NCBI GenBank assembly: GCA_027306505.1
Contig: DAHUZP010000022.1
Span: forward strand, 1 to 64,000
Direction: 5' to 3'
From: Thermoplasmata archaeon
GTDB taxonomy: Archaea; Thermoplasmatota; Thermoplasmata; Lutacidiplasmatales; UBA184
DNA length: 64,000 nucleotides
The notes under the pieces are model-generated. The model was not told where the DNA came from. It did not search any database and saw only the letters and a list, made by a program, of their open reading frames with translations. Positions 55,296 through 64,000 of this stretch are shown piece by piece. Both the position numbers and the translations under genes were made by a program. How positions within the stretch are numbered: position 1 is the first letter of the stretch; each line of letters begins with the position of its first letter.

Positions 55296-58220
55296 TCAAG
55301 GGGAGCGGGGAGCGGCCGAGGGCTCAGGTGACCCCGAGGCTCCGGCGGGGGGAGGCGGAGGGGACGGAGCCGGCAGGGGGCGAGCGAGCACGAACGCTCC
55401 GGGGACCAGCCGTAGGGCGAGCCGCTCCAAGACCGCGGTCTGCTCCGCTGGAAGCGAGCTGCGGTCCACCGAGAAGAGCATCGACCCCCGCTTCGGCAGG
55501 GCGAGGTCGCGGACAACATCGAGGAGCCGACGGACGTTGCGGACGTTCGTCGCCTCCACCAGATGTTCGAGGCCGGGCAGGACGACGACGCGCCCGGGAC
55601 CGGCGGAGAGATGCCGGTCGATGAAGAGCCCGATCCGCTCGAGGTCGGTGGGAAGCACGCTACCGTCACCCTCGATCGTGGAGATCCGGTACAGGGTCGC
55701 CCCCTCCAACGAGAACTTGGCCACCACGCCTTCCGGGTTCTGCTTGGTGAAGCCGAGCACCTGGGAGGCCGTGAGCCCTGCCGCACCGATCCGCCCCCAG
55801 AGCTCCTCCTCCTTGTCGGTCTCCACGTAGCAAAGAGGCTCCTCCAAGGGCCACGGCGGCGGAGGTGGTGGGGGTGGCGGCAGGGGAGGAGGGGGGGGAG
55901 CGAGGGAGGTGGCGGCCAGCGCCGACCTTGCGTCGGATGGCGAGGGGCCGGCGGCAGGGGATGCGGGCATCGCCGTCGCAGGGGGGCCCTGCCCCACCGG
56001 ACCACCGCTGAGCGGTGCGGGAGCGGCGGGGGCCGTGGGCCCCGCGCTCTCCGACGCACCCCAGGTGGCGCGGTAGGTCGGCCCCTGGGGTGAACGGCCA
56101 CGCTCGACCCTCCAGCCTAGGACCTTCCAAACCCCGTCCGGAGGGGCCCGCTCGGTGTCACCGAACGCGGCGTCATTGAGCTCCGCCTCCAGGTAGTCGC
56201 TGTCGGAGTCCGTCTCAGGAACGAGCGAGCCGTCCTGCCAGAGCTTGGAGAGGAGCAGAGGGCCCTTCGGCTTGCCCTTCCAGTGCGCGACCGCGAAGGC
56301 CCTCCGAGAGGTCTCGCTCTTGGCGAGCAGGGAGCGCAGCTCCTGGTAGGAGCCGATCTGGCGGTAAGTGGACGTGGGGGGTGCGCTCACGCGCTGCCCC
56401 TTGTCCCGCAGGGTGGCGAGACGTTCCTCCCAATCCTTCTCCTTGAGCCCGGGGGGCTCCCACGGCGAGGAGGTCCCGGGGGAGGCGCCGACCGTCAGGG
56501 AGGCAGGGCCGGCTCCCCCAGGCGGAGCGGGTGCCGTCCACGCCAGGTGGAAGGCGAGGGCGGCCCCTGTGGCACGTCCCTCGGGCGGCTGCACCGCGAC
56601 CAGGCCACAGTCCGGGAACCGGTTGGGGTGGAGCAGCACGTAGGTGTCCCGCTCCTCCCCAGGGAAGAGGTCGCCCAGGACCTCGAGGATGTCCCCCAGG
56701 TCGGCCTCTTGAGCGAGCTCGTTGAGCCGGCCCAGGGGCCGACGGGAGAGGTTCGCCTCCCGAGGGGCGAGCGCGAGATCGTCCAGGAGGGCCTGCGTGA
56801 CCCGTCCCAAGAGGATCGCCCGAGGGGAGCGGCCTTGCTCGTCCTCCTTCTTCTGCCCGGGCATGAGCCGCTTCAAGGCGGTCACGGTCGAGCCCGAGCC
56901 CGAGGCCTGGTCCTTCAGCTCGAGCAGCCGGTCCAGGAGCCAGGGGCGGCGCTCGCCTCCCCGCGTGGTGGAGGACGCGAGCATCCCTCCCCAGCGGTGG
57001 GGCATGGTCCGCGCCCAGTCGGGCGCGGTGGTGCTGGAGCGGTACCAGCGTGCGACCCGCTGCTCGACCAAGGTCACGAGCGCGGCCTCCGAGGTGGTCT
57101 CCTGTCGGACCCTCGCGAGGATGGGCTCGAGCCGCAGGGCGATCGTGGGGGCGAGGTCAGGGTTCTGGACGATGAGCGAGCGTAGCCGGGGGAAGTCGAG
57201 GTTGCTCAGCACCTCCACGTCGAAGCGCTCCTCACTGTCCATCGCTAGGAGCGAGCCGAGCTCGGGAGGAAGGGGGCGCGCGGGGGCGGGGGCCGAGGCG
57301 GACCTCGCACGGGCAGCGGCCGTCGCCGCCTTGGCCTTCTCCAGCTCGAGGCGGCTGCGCACCCGCTCCTGCTCGAGCCGTGCCTTCCACTGCTCCTGAT
57401 CGATGCGCCGCTGGAACTTCGCGCGGTCCTTCTCGCGGCGGGCCTCCTCTTCGCGGCGCGCTTGCTCTTCCTTCTCCCGCCGCTCGGCCTCGGCCTGCTG
57501 GGCCTTCTTCTGGACCTCCAGCTCGGCCTTGCGCTTCTCCTCGGCCTCTCGCCGCGCGCGCTCCGCCTGCGCCGCGATCCGGTCCTGGGCCCGCTGCTGG
57601 CGCTGCTGCTGGTCGACCTGGTCGATGAGCGAGAGCGATGCCGCGGGGGCTGCGTCCCCCGCCTGGGAGGCGGGCGACTCCTCCACATGGGCGTGCGGCG
57701 CGGCCCAGGGAAGCTCGATGCGGTAGACGTCGAGGGTGCCCTGCACCCCCTTGAGCTGCTTCGAGCCGACCTTCGAGATCGGGAAGGTCATCTTGTTGCG
57801 GACGTGGACGAAGATCTGGTCGGAGACGACCACCCCTCCGGGCTCCGCCAACGGAACGAGCCGTGCGGCCACGTTGACCGCGTCCCCGAAGATGTCGCCG
57901 CCGCGCTCCTCCACATCCCCGGCGTGGATGCCGATCCGCAGCTCGAGCGGAGGGCCCGCGCTCCCCTCGTTCCGGGAATGGAGCTTCCTCTGGATCTCCA
58001 CCGCGCACTGCGCGGCCTTGATCGAGCTGTCGAACTCGACGAGGGAGCCGTCGCCGGTGGACTTGATCCAGCGTCCCCCGAACTCCTCGAAGAGGGGCCG
58101 GACCATCCCCTCCTGCTCACGCAGCCGCGCGAGCGCCCCGTTCTCGTCCCTTTGGGCGGAGGCCGTGAACCCGACGATGTCGGTGAAGAGGATGGCCGCG
58201 AGCCTGCGCGAACTGGCCAC
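55296..58220 (-). CDS. class III adenylate/guanylate cyclase with C-terminal DUF835
   Basis: A 974-residue soluble protein. Residues 1-~175 are a class III cyclase with metal aspartates Asp14 (LFTDIVGFT) and Asp57 (STGDGSLVEF), Lys53 near the purine site, and GDAVNVAARL (112-121), so it looks active. A charged coiled coil follows (about 200-305, EEKRKAELEVQKKAQQ). Residues ~330-720 are unrecognised. A stretch of consecutive prolines leads to a DUF835 domain (about 770-935, LPGLEHLVEATNVRNVRRLL), which is mostly archaeal. The start is GTG, about 26 bases after a TTTAATT box. The next gene upstream is a cyclic-nucleotide-binding protein, an obvious receptor for its product. Confidence 0.88.
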   Translation of the reverse strand: MASSRRLAAILFTDIVGFTASAQRDENGALARLREQEGMVRPLFEEFGGRWIKSTGDGSLVEFDSSIKAAQCAVEIQRKLHSRNEGSAGPPLELRIGIHAGDVEERGGDIFGDAVNVAARLVPLAEPGGVVVSDQIFVHVRNKMTFPISKVGSKQLKGVQGTLDVYRIELPWAAPHAHVEESPASQAGDAAPAASLSLIDQVDQQQRQQRAQDRIAAQAERARREAEEKRKAELEVQKKAQQAEAERREKEEQARREEEARREKDRAKFQRRIDQEQWKARLEQERVRSRLELEKAKAATAAARARSASAPAPARPLPPELGSLLAMDSEERFDVEVLSNLDFPRLRSLIVQNPDLAPTIALRLEPILARVRQETTSEAALVTLVEQRVARWYRSSTTAPDWARTMPHRWGGMLASSTTRGGERRPWLLDRLLELKDQASGSGSTVTALKRLMPGQKKEDEQGRSPRAILLGRVTQALLDDLALAPREANLSRRPLGRLNELAQEADLGDILEVLGDLFPGEERDTYVLLHPNRFPDCGLVAVQPPEGRATGAALAFHLAWTAPAPPGGAGPASLTVGASPGTSSPWEPPGLKEKDWEERLATLRDKGQRVSAPPTSTYRQIGSYQELRSLLAKSETSRRAFAVAHWKGKPKGPLLLSKLWQDGSLVPETDSDSDYLEAELNDAAFGDTERAPPDGVWKVLGWRVERGRSPQGPTYRATWGASESAGPTAPAAPAPLSGGPVGQGPPATAMPASPAAGPSPSDARSALAATSLAPPPPPLPPPPPPPPPWPLEEPLCYVETDKEEELWGRIGAAGLTASQVLGFTKQNPEGVVAKFSLEGATLYRISTIEGDGSVLPTDLERIGLFIDRHLSAGPGRVVVLPGLEHLVEATNVRNVRRLLDVVRDLALPKRGSMLFSVDRSSLPAEQTAVLERLALRLVPGAFVLARPLPAPSPPPPPAGASGSPEPSAAPRSP

Positions 58221-58242
58221 GGGGGCCCATCGGCTCCCTGGG

Positions 58243-58249
58243 AATTAAA
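58243..58249 (-). promoter_or_regulatory. TATA box of the cyclase gene
   Basis: TTTAATT on the minus strand is centred about 26 bases before the GTG start, so the transcript is probably leaderless with a GTG at its 5' end. Confidence 0.5.
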
Positions 58250-58300
58250 CCAGCGCTCGCCGCGGGGGCCCACGGGCGGGGGGGCCCCCGACCTCTTCCC

Positions 58301-58726
58301 CTATTCGGAGAAGCCGGACCCGGAGCTCCTCAAGCGCCGGACCGTCTCGCGCAGGAGGGCCTGCAGGACCTCCGGCTCCTTGGCGATGGTCCCCCAGAAC
58401 TCCCAGCGGTTGAAGACCAGGCAGCGGGAGGGCTTGGAGGCCACCACGTCCGCGGTGCGTGGCTGTTCATCGAAGAGGGCCATCTCCCCGAAGAAGTTGC
58501 CGGGCTGAAGGGAAGCCACCCGCTTCCCGTCCTTGCGGACCTCGAGCTCCCCGTCCAGCACCAGGTAGAACCCGACCCCCTTCTCGCCCTGGCGGACGAC
58601 CGCCCGCCCGGTCTCGTAGGAGAGCTGCGTGCCGCTCTTCGCGAGCCCCTTGAGGTGACCTCGGGCGACGTTGGAGAAGAGCGGCACCGTGGCGAGCATC
58701 TTCAGGGTCGACTCCTCTTCCGGCAT
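58301..58726 (-). CDS. stand-alone cyclic-nucleotide-binding protein
   Basis: A 141-residue single CRP-type binding domain without a DNA-binding helix-turn-helix. The phosphate-binding cassette is FGEMALFDEQPRTADVVA, with Glu81 and Arg90 in the positions that hold the ribose and phosphate of cAMP or cGMP. GEKGVGFYLVLDGELEV is the usual roll. It probably reads out the product of the adjacent cyclase and passes the signal to a partner. Its promoter (58771-58777) leaves a ~22-base leader. Confidence 0.9.
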   Translation of the reverse strand: MPEEESTLKMLATVPLFSNVARGHLKGLAKSGTQLSYETGRAVVRQGEKGVGFYLVLDGELEVRKDGKRVASLQPGNFFGEMALFDEQPRTADVVASKPSRCLVFNRWEFWGTIAKEPEVLQALLRETVRRLRSSGSGFSE

Positions 58727-58770
58727 GTTCCTGCACCGCTCTTGGGCAAGGGCTCCTCAGGGCTCCACCA

Positions 58771-58777
58771 TAAAAAA
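58771..58777 (-). promoter_or_regulatory. TATA box of the cyclic-nucleotide-binding gene
   Basis: ATTTTTTA on the minus strand is centred about 48 bases before the ATG, predicting a start near 58748. Confidence 0.45.
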
Positions 58778-58869
58778 TGCTCTGTGCGAGAGGGACGCGA
58801 GGACGCCCCCGGCCCGGGAGCGGTTCCCGGCGGCGGGGTCGGCCGGTCCAGGGCCGGGGGCGGCCCTCC

Positions 58870-59460
58870 TCAGTTGAGGTCGAACAGGGTCACCCGCTGC
58901 TTGTACTGCTCCCGGGTCTGTTGGATGTAGAGCCGCACCCTCTGGAACTCGGTCTTGAGGTCCAGGGAGGCGCCGTCCACGAGCATCCGTGAGATGCGCT
59001 GGGAGGCCTCGGCGATCACCGAGAGCCGGTGGGTCACGTCGAGGTCCGCCTTCCGCAGCTTCTCGACGACCGCGTCGTCGACCTTCCCCTTCTTGTCGAA
59101 GAAGATGACCGCCTTCTGGCTGGGGCCCAGCCGTACCTCGTTGAGGAAGAGGTCGAGCTCGTCCATGCACTCGCGGATGGGGCCCGCGAGGGCGGCCTTC
59201 TTCTCCTTCACCAGGAGGTCCACGCAGGTCCGCAGGCTGGAGCGGCCGCGCTCGATCTCCGCTGAGAGGAACTGGCGGATCTTCGAGTCGTCCTTCGACC
59301 GGTGGCCATCCTCGTAGCCCCAGTAGCTCGAGACGATCGCCTCCTCCTTCTGGCCCTGCGCCGCCTTCCACACCCGGTAGAGGTTGTACCCGATCGAGGT
59401 GGCGTAGGAGACGATGGCGATCTGGGGGATCAGCAGGTCGATGATGGGGATGCCGACCAT
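58870..59460 (-). CDS. helical partner of the SPFH-like protein, unknown
   Basis: A 196-residue protein with one N-terminal hydrophobic helix (about 3-28, IIDLLIPQIAIVSYATSIG). A mostly helical, charged body follows, rich in Lys/Arg/Glu (LVKEKKAALAGPIRECMDELDLFLNEV). It could be membrane-tethered with a cytoplasmic helical bundle. I do not recognise the family. A single base separates it from the SPFH-like gene upstream, so the two are certainly co-transcribed and probably form a complex at the membrane. Confidence 0.6.
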   Translation of the reverse strand: MVGIPIIDLLIPQIAIVSYATSIGYNLYRVWKAAQGQKEEAIVSSYWGYEDGHRSKDDSKIRQFLSAEIERGRSSLRTCVDLLVKEKKAALAGPIRECMDELDLFLNEVRLGPSQKAVIFFDKKGKVDDAVVEKLRKADLDVTHRLSVIAEASQRISRMLVDGASLDLKTEFQRVRLYIQQTREQYKQRVTLFDLN

Positions 59461-59461
59461 G

Positions 59462-61009
<1,548 letters not shown>

Positions 61010-61053
61010 CGTTGGACCCCCCAGGGGTGCCCCTAGCCATCGACGGACGCCGC

Positions 61054-61060
61054 GATAATC
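61054..61060 (-). promoter_or_regulatory. TATA-like box of the SPFH-like operon
   Basis: GATTATC on the minus strand lies about 48 bases before the ATG, predicting a ~20-base leader. Confidence 0.35.
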
Positions 61061-61169
61061 CTTTGCTCGCTCCCGGGTCCTCCCTGCGGGAAGCCGACCC
61101 GACTTCGCACTCCCCCAGCTCGAGGTGGGGAAACTTCACCTCCACGAGGATTCATGAAGGAGTGGAGGC

Positions 61170-63533
61170 ATGGGTGGCCAGTCGTATAGGATGACCGTGT
61201 TCCGTAGGGCCACCATCCTTGGGCTCTGCGCCCTCACGCTCGGGGCCCTCTGTGGCTTGGCCATGGCTCCGACCGCCGCCGTCGGAACGGCGGCCGGCGC
61301 CGAGCCCGGCCACGCTTCGAGCGTGTCCTTCTCCCCCCGTGCTTCCCTGACGGGGACCGGGCCCCACCCTGCCTACACCATGCCCCATACGACCGGATCC
61401 CTGGGAGACTGGATCGTCGGAGCCTCCGCCGCCCAAACGACCTACTCCGGGTTCGATGGCATCCAAATGACGGCCAACCTGGTCGCGCTCTCCACCCCAC
61501 CGGTCAGTTCCGGCAACTGGGACATCGAGAACGTGTATGTCTGGGAGAACACCAGCGTAGGCGTCGCTTTCGACTTCGGCTACGCGGTTGGACAGACCGC
61601 GGCCGGGGCCTGGGGCCCCTACCCGTTCTACAGCTGGGGGACCTCCGGGGGAGGGGTCTCCTGCACACAGCCGCTTTCCTTGGGCAACAACCTGTTCGAG
61701 GTGCTCGAGCTGCCCGGGGGGACCTGGGACTTCACCGTCGATGGGAACCCCATCTCGGGCCCCTCCCTCTTGACCGGAGGGACGTGCACCGGTGCCACGC
61801 TCACCGGCTCTCTCAGCCTTCCAGGGTCCACGGCCGTGGAGGGGCCCACCTACCTTGAGACCAATCTCCAGGAGGAGGCCTCGAACCGTACCACGCTCTG
61901 GACCTTCCCGACCCTGACCCTGCCCCATGCGATGGACCTGCAGTTCATGGGAGCGTGGGCAACGGTGGGGTCCGCCATCGCGGGGTTCTACACCTCGACG
62001 GGGGCGATCCCCACCTTCGGGGTCAACGGTCGGGTGCAGAACACCTCGCTGCCCGATGACGAGCTCCTCTTCTCCTCGTCGGCCCTCTCTCCGCCGACCG
62101 GCTCCTCCCTGTGGAACGGGCTCGTCGCTACGATAGGGACCTTCTCCCCGACGGCGCAGTCCTCCGGGAGCTACAGCGTGTCCATCTCGGGAGGCACGGC
62201 GCCCTACCATTGCGTCTGGCGCTTCGGTGACGGGGGTATCGCCGCCGGGCAGACGGTCAACTACAGCTACAGCCAGGCCGGCACCTACACGCTGGTGGTC
62301 TTCGTCAACGACTCCTCCGGCGAGGCAGCGGTGGCGACGACCTCGGTCATCGTGCAGACCGGGGTCACGCCCTTGGACGCCGTGTTCTCCGCGTTTATCG
62401 GCCTGCTCTTCTGGGTGCTGATCATCGGGCTCATCGCCTATGCGGTCCACCGTTCCAGGAAGCGCAAGCGCGAGGCGAAGGCCGCGGCAGCCCAGGCCGC
62501 TTCGCGCCCGGCCCAGGTGTTCGTGCAGTACGTCTACATGCCGACCCCGGCCGCCAGCACCGCGCCCCCTGCTGCCGTCGCACCCGCCCTCCCTCCCTCG
62601 GCGGCCCCACCCGTGATCGCCGCGCCTTCCGGCGGGTCGTCCCCACCCATGCCCGCCCAAGGGGGCGTGGGAGGACCCTCTTCGGGACCCGCCACAACCC
62701 CGCGAAGCACCTCTGCTCCCTCCGATGCACGCCCGGCTTCCACCACGTCGACCGCGACGGGGAGCCGCTCGGTCGATTCCGAGGGGGAGCCCACGTCCCT
62801 CTCGGACACCTCGGGCCCCCTCTCGTTCTCCTCGGGCCGTTCCTGGCAGGCCCTCTCCATCTCTACCCCCTCCTCCGAGCCCGCTTCGGACTCGATCTCC
62901 CTCTCGCCGGCGATGGACGGACCGGCAACGGGAGCGGGGGCCTCGAAGGACCCGAACGCTGCCCGCCCCCTATCTTCCGACGAAGTCCCGCGCCCCTATC
63001 CGGAGCCCACGACCTCCACCGGGGGCGCTCTGGGGCCCTACCCCTCGTACGCTCCCATTGCCCCACCCCCCGCTCCATCCCCCGCTCCACCCCCCGCCCC
63101 TCCCCTCTCGCCTGCCCCGGTCGCCCCCCCCTCCCCGGCCCCCATCGCGGCTCCACCGCCAGCGCCCCTTGCCCCTCCGGCCCCTCCCCCCCTAGCTCCG
63201 CCGCCTCCCTCCACGCCGGACCCGGTGGGTGACCAGGTGCGGGCGGCGCTCCGGAGCATCTGGAAGGAGCGCGCCGAACAGATCTCGGGCAATCCCCGCA
63301 TGCTCCGGGCCATCCTGTCCGACGAGTGCCCCGGGTCGAAGCGCGAGATCAACCTCGTGGTGGCCGCGCTGGACGACGGCGCGGTCGATGAGCTGCGGTC
63401 AGCGATGCGTCCGGGCGCCCCTCCCCCTCCGCCCCTGACCGAGCAGCTGGTGCAGCGGCTCATGGACCACCGCGGGTTCACCTATCCTTTGGCGCGATGG
63501 GCCGTGGATTCCTGGGTCGCGGCGCTGCTCTAG
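61170..63533 (+). CDS. transmembrane receptor-like protein with effector-associated-type C-domain
   Basis: A 787-residue single-span protein. It has a signal peptide (about 10-43), a beta-rich exterior with NxS/T sites (45-320) and a PKD-like domain (about 325-397, WRFGDGGIAAGQTVNYSYSQ). The membrane helix (about 402-425) ends in RKRKREAK. A ~255-residue Pro/Ser-rich linker follows. The last ~100 residues (VRAALRSIW, MLRAILSDECPGSKREINLVV, LARWAVDSWVAALL) are the same helical domain that opens the TPR giant at 36980. It probably binds an external ligand and recruits partners inside. The ATG follows AAGGAG by a few bases. The gene is divergent from the SPFH-like operon. Confidence 0.82.
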   Translation: MGGQSYRMTVFRRATILGLCALTLGALCGLAMAPTAAVGTAAGAEPGHASSVSFSPRASLTGTGPHPAYTMPHTTGSLGDWIVGASAAQTTYSGFDGIQMTANLVALSTPPVSSGNWDIENVYVWENTSVGVAFDFGYAVGQTAAGAWGPYPFYSWGTSGGGVSCTQPLSLGNNLFEVLELPGGTWDFTVDGNPISGPSLLTGGTCTGATLTGSLSLPGSTAVEGPTYLETNLQEEASNRTTLWTFPTLTLPHAMDLQFMGAWATVGSAIAGFYTSTGAIPTFGVNGRVQNTSLPDDELLFSSSALSPPTGSSLWNGLVATIGTFSPTAQSSGSYSVSISGGTAPYHCVWRFGDGGIAAGQTVNYSYSQAGTYTLVVFVNDSSGEAAVATTSVIVQTGVTPLDAVFSAFIGLLFWVLIIGLIAYAVHRSRKRKREAKAAAAQAASRPAQVFVQYVYMPTPAASTAPPAAVAPALPPSAAPPVIAAPSGGSSPPMPAQGGVGGPSSGPATTPRSTSAPSDARPASTTSTATGSRSVDSEGEPTSLSDTSGPLSFSSGRSWQALSISTPSSEPASDSISLSPAMDGPATGAGASKDPNAARPLSSDEVPRPYPEPTTSTGGALGPYPSYAPIAPPPAPSPAPPPAPPLSPAPVAPPSPAPIAAPPPAPLAPPAPPPLAPPPPSTPDPVGDQVRAALRSIWKERAEQISGNPRMLRAILSDECPGSKREINLVVAALDDGAVDELRSAMRPGAPPPPPLTEQLVQRLMDHRGFTYPLARWAVDSWVAALL

Positions 63534-63572
63534 GGCTCCCTCCCCGGGCCCCACGAGCGGCGGTCCCTCACC

Positions 63573-64000
63573 TCAGTGCCAGGTCAGGTCCACGACGAAC
63601 TTCGTCGCACCCACGGCGATGACATCGCCCTTGGCGAGGACCTGGGACTGGCCCTTCGAGAGCTTCTTCCCGTTGACCACCGTCCCGTTCACGCCGCCCT
63701 CGTCCACCACCCGGACCTCCCCGGTGGGCCCCACCACGACGCTCGCGTGCTTGTGGGAGACCGCCCGGTCCTTCGGGCCCGAGCAGATGGCGCACTGGGG
63801 ATCGCGGCCGATGGTCCACTGGGAGCCGGGGGAGATGTCGAAGGAGAAGCTCTTACCGACGCCCTCGCCCTTCTCGATGCGCAGCGTGATCCTCGCCGAC
63901 CCCACGACCTGGGTCGTGGTCGACTCTCCAGAGGTCTCGAACCCGAGGACGGTGTTGCCGATGCGGATGACGTCCCCCACCTTGAGCTCGAGCGACTCCA
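63573..64000 (-). CDS. FHA-domain protein, 5' end beyond the window
   Basis: A phosphothreonine-binding protein cut by the right edge. The visible FHA domain has WTIGRDPQCAI, then SHKHASVVV and the usual VNGTVVNGKKL with DVIAVGATKFVV at the end. Residues just before it (LELKVGDVIRIGNTVLGFE) match the last strands of another FHA domain, and the frame stays open to base 64000. The full protein therefore probably has two FHA domains. A GTG at 63980 could start a short form but would cut the first domain. It is a likely reader of the island's kinase. Confidence 0.85.
   Translation of the reverse strand, partial: ESLELKVGDVIRIGNTVLGFETSGESTTTQVVGSARITLRIEKGEGVGKSFSFDISPGSQWTIGRDPQCAICSGPKDRAVSHKHASVVVGPTGEVRVVDEGGVNGTVVNGKKLSKGQSQVLAKGDVIAVGATKFVVDLTWH

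Overview
The window is GC-rich DNA from an archaeon. Ribosomal protein S6e, aIF2-gamma, LSm, TiaS, an archaeosine-synthase radical SAM subunit, CTP-type riboflavin kinase, SEC11-type signal peptidase, archaeal pilins with their prepilin peptidase and a DUF835 domain are all archaeal families. A/T-rich TATA-like boxes stand about 26 bases before many start codons, often with no leader. DUF835 and the fused gamma/alpha 2-oxoacid:ferredoxin oxidoreductase suggest a high-GC Thermoplasmatota-like lineage; that placement is inference.

Bases 1-36,800 are mostly housekeeping and cell-surface genes. They include a VWA protein, two tandem pilins, a signal peptidase and a translation cluster (S6e, aIF2-gamma, a Trm112-like zinc ribbon). 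They also include a prepilin peptidase, the cobalamin-binding subunit of methylmalonyl-CoA mutase with its MeaB GTPase, an FKBP, and a sugar epimerase with a glycosyltransferase. Further genes are AlaX, OFOR, TiaS, a transposase scrap, and a phosphorelay (hybrid kinase, Hpt, response regulator). The section ends with an aminotransferase, a large surface protein, HisRS, a TPD-type nuclease homologue and an LSm-RibK-RaSEA-NadE operon.

Bases 36,980-64,000 look like one large signalling island. It holds: a 1,927-residue protein made of 39 TPR-like repeats, each with an inserted beta-hairpin; a beta-propeller surface protein with a cytoplasmic zinc ribbon; a P-loop pseudo-GTPase; an AAA+ ATPase with a GAP1-like N-domain; a small GTPase; a TerY-P-like triad (Ser/Thr kinase, PP2C phosphatase, VWA); a membrane protein; an adenylate cyclase-DUF835 fusion; a cyclic-nucleotide-binding protein; an SPFH-like protein with two zinc ribbons and its partner; a transmembrane receptor; and an FHA protein cut by the right edge.

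The receptor's cytoplasmic C-terminus carries the same roughly 100-residue helical domain that opens the giant TPR protein, which suggests homotypic recruitment. Phosphorylation (kinase, PP2C, FHA), GTP switching, AAA+ remodelling and cyclic-nucleotide signalling therefore appear to be wired together. The arrangement resembles bacterial TerY-P and GTPase-centred conflict or stress systems, but it is archaeal and has unusual parts. It is the best candidate here for an undescribed system.
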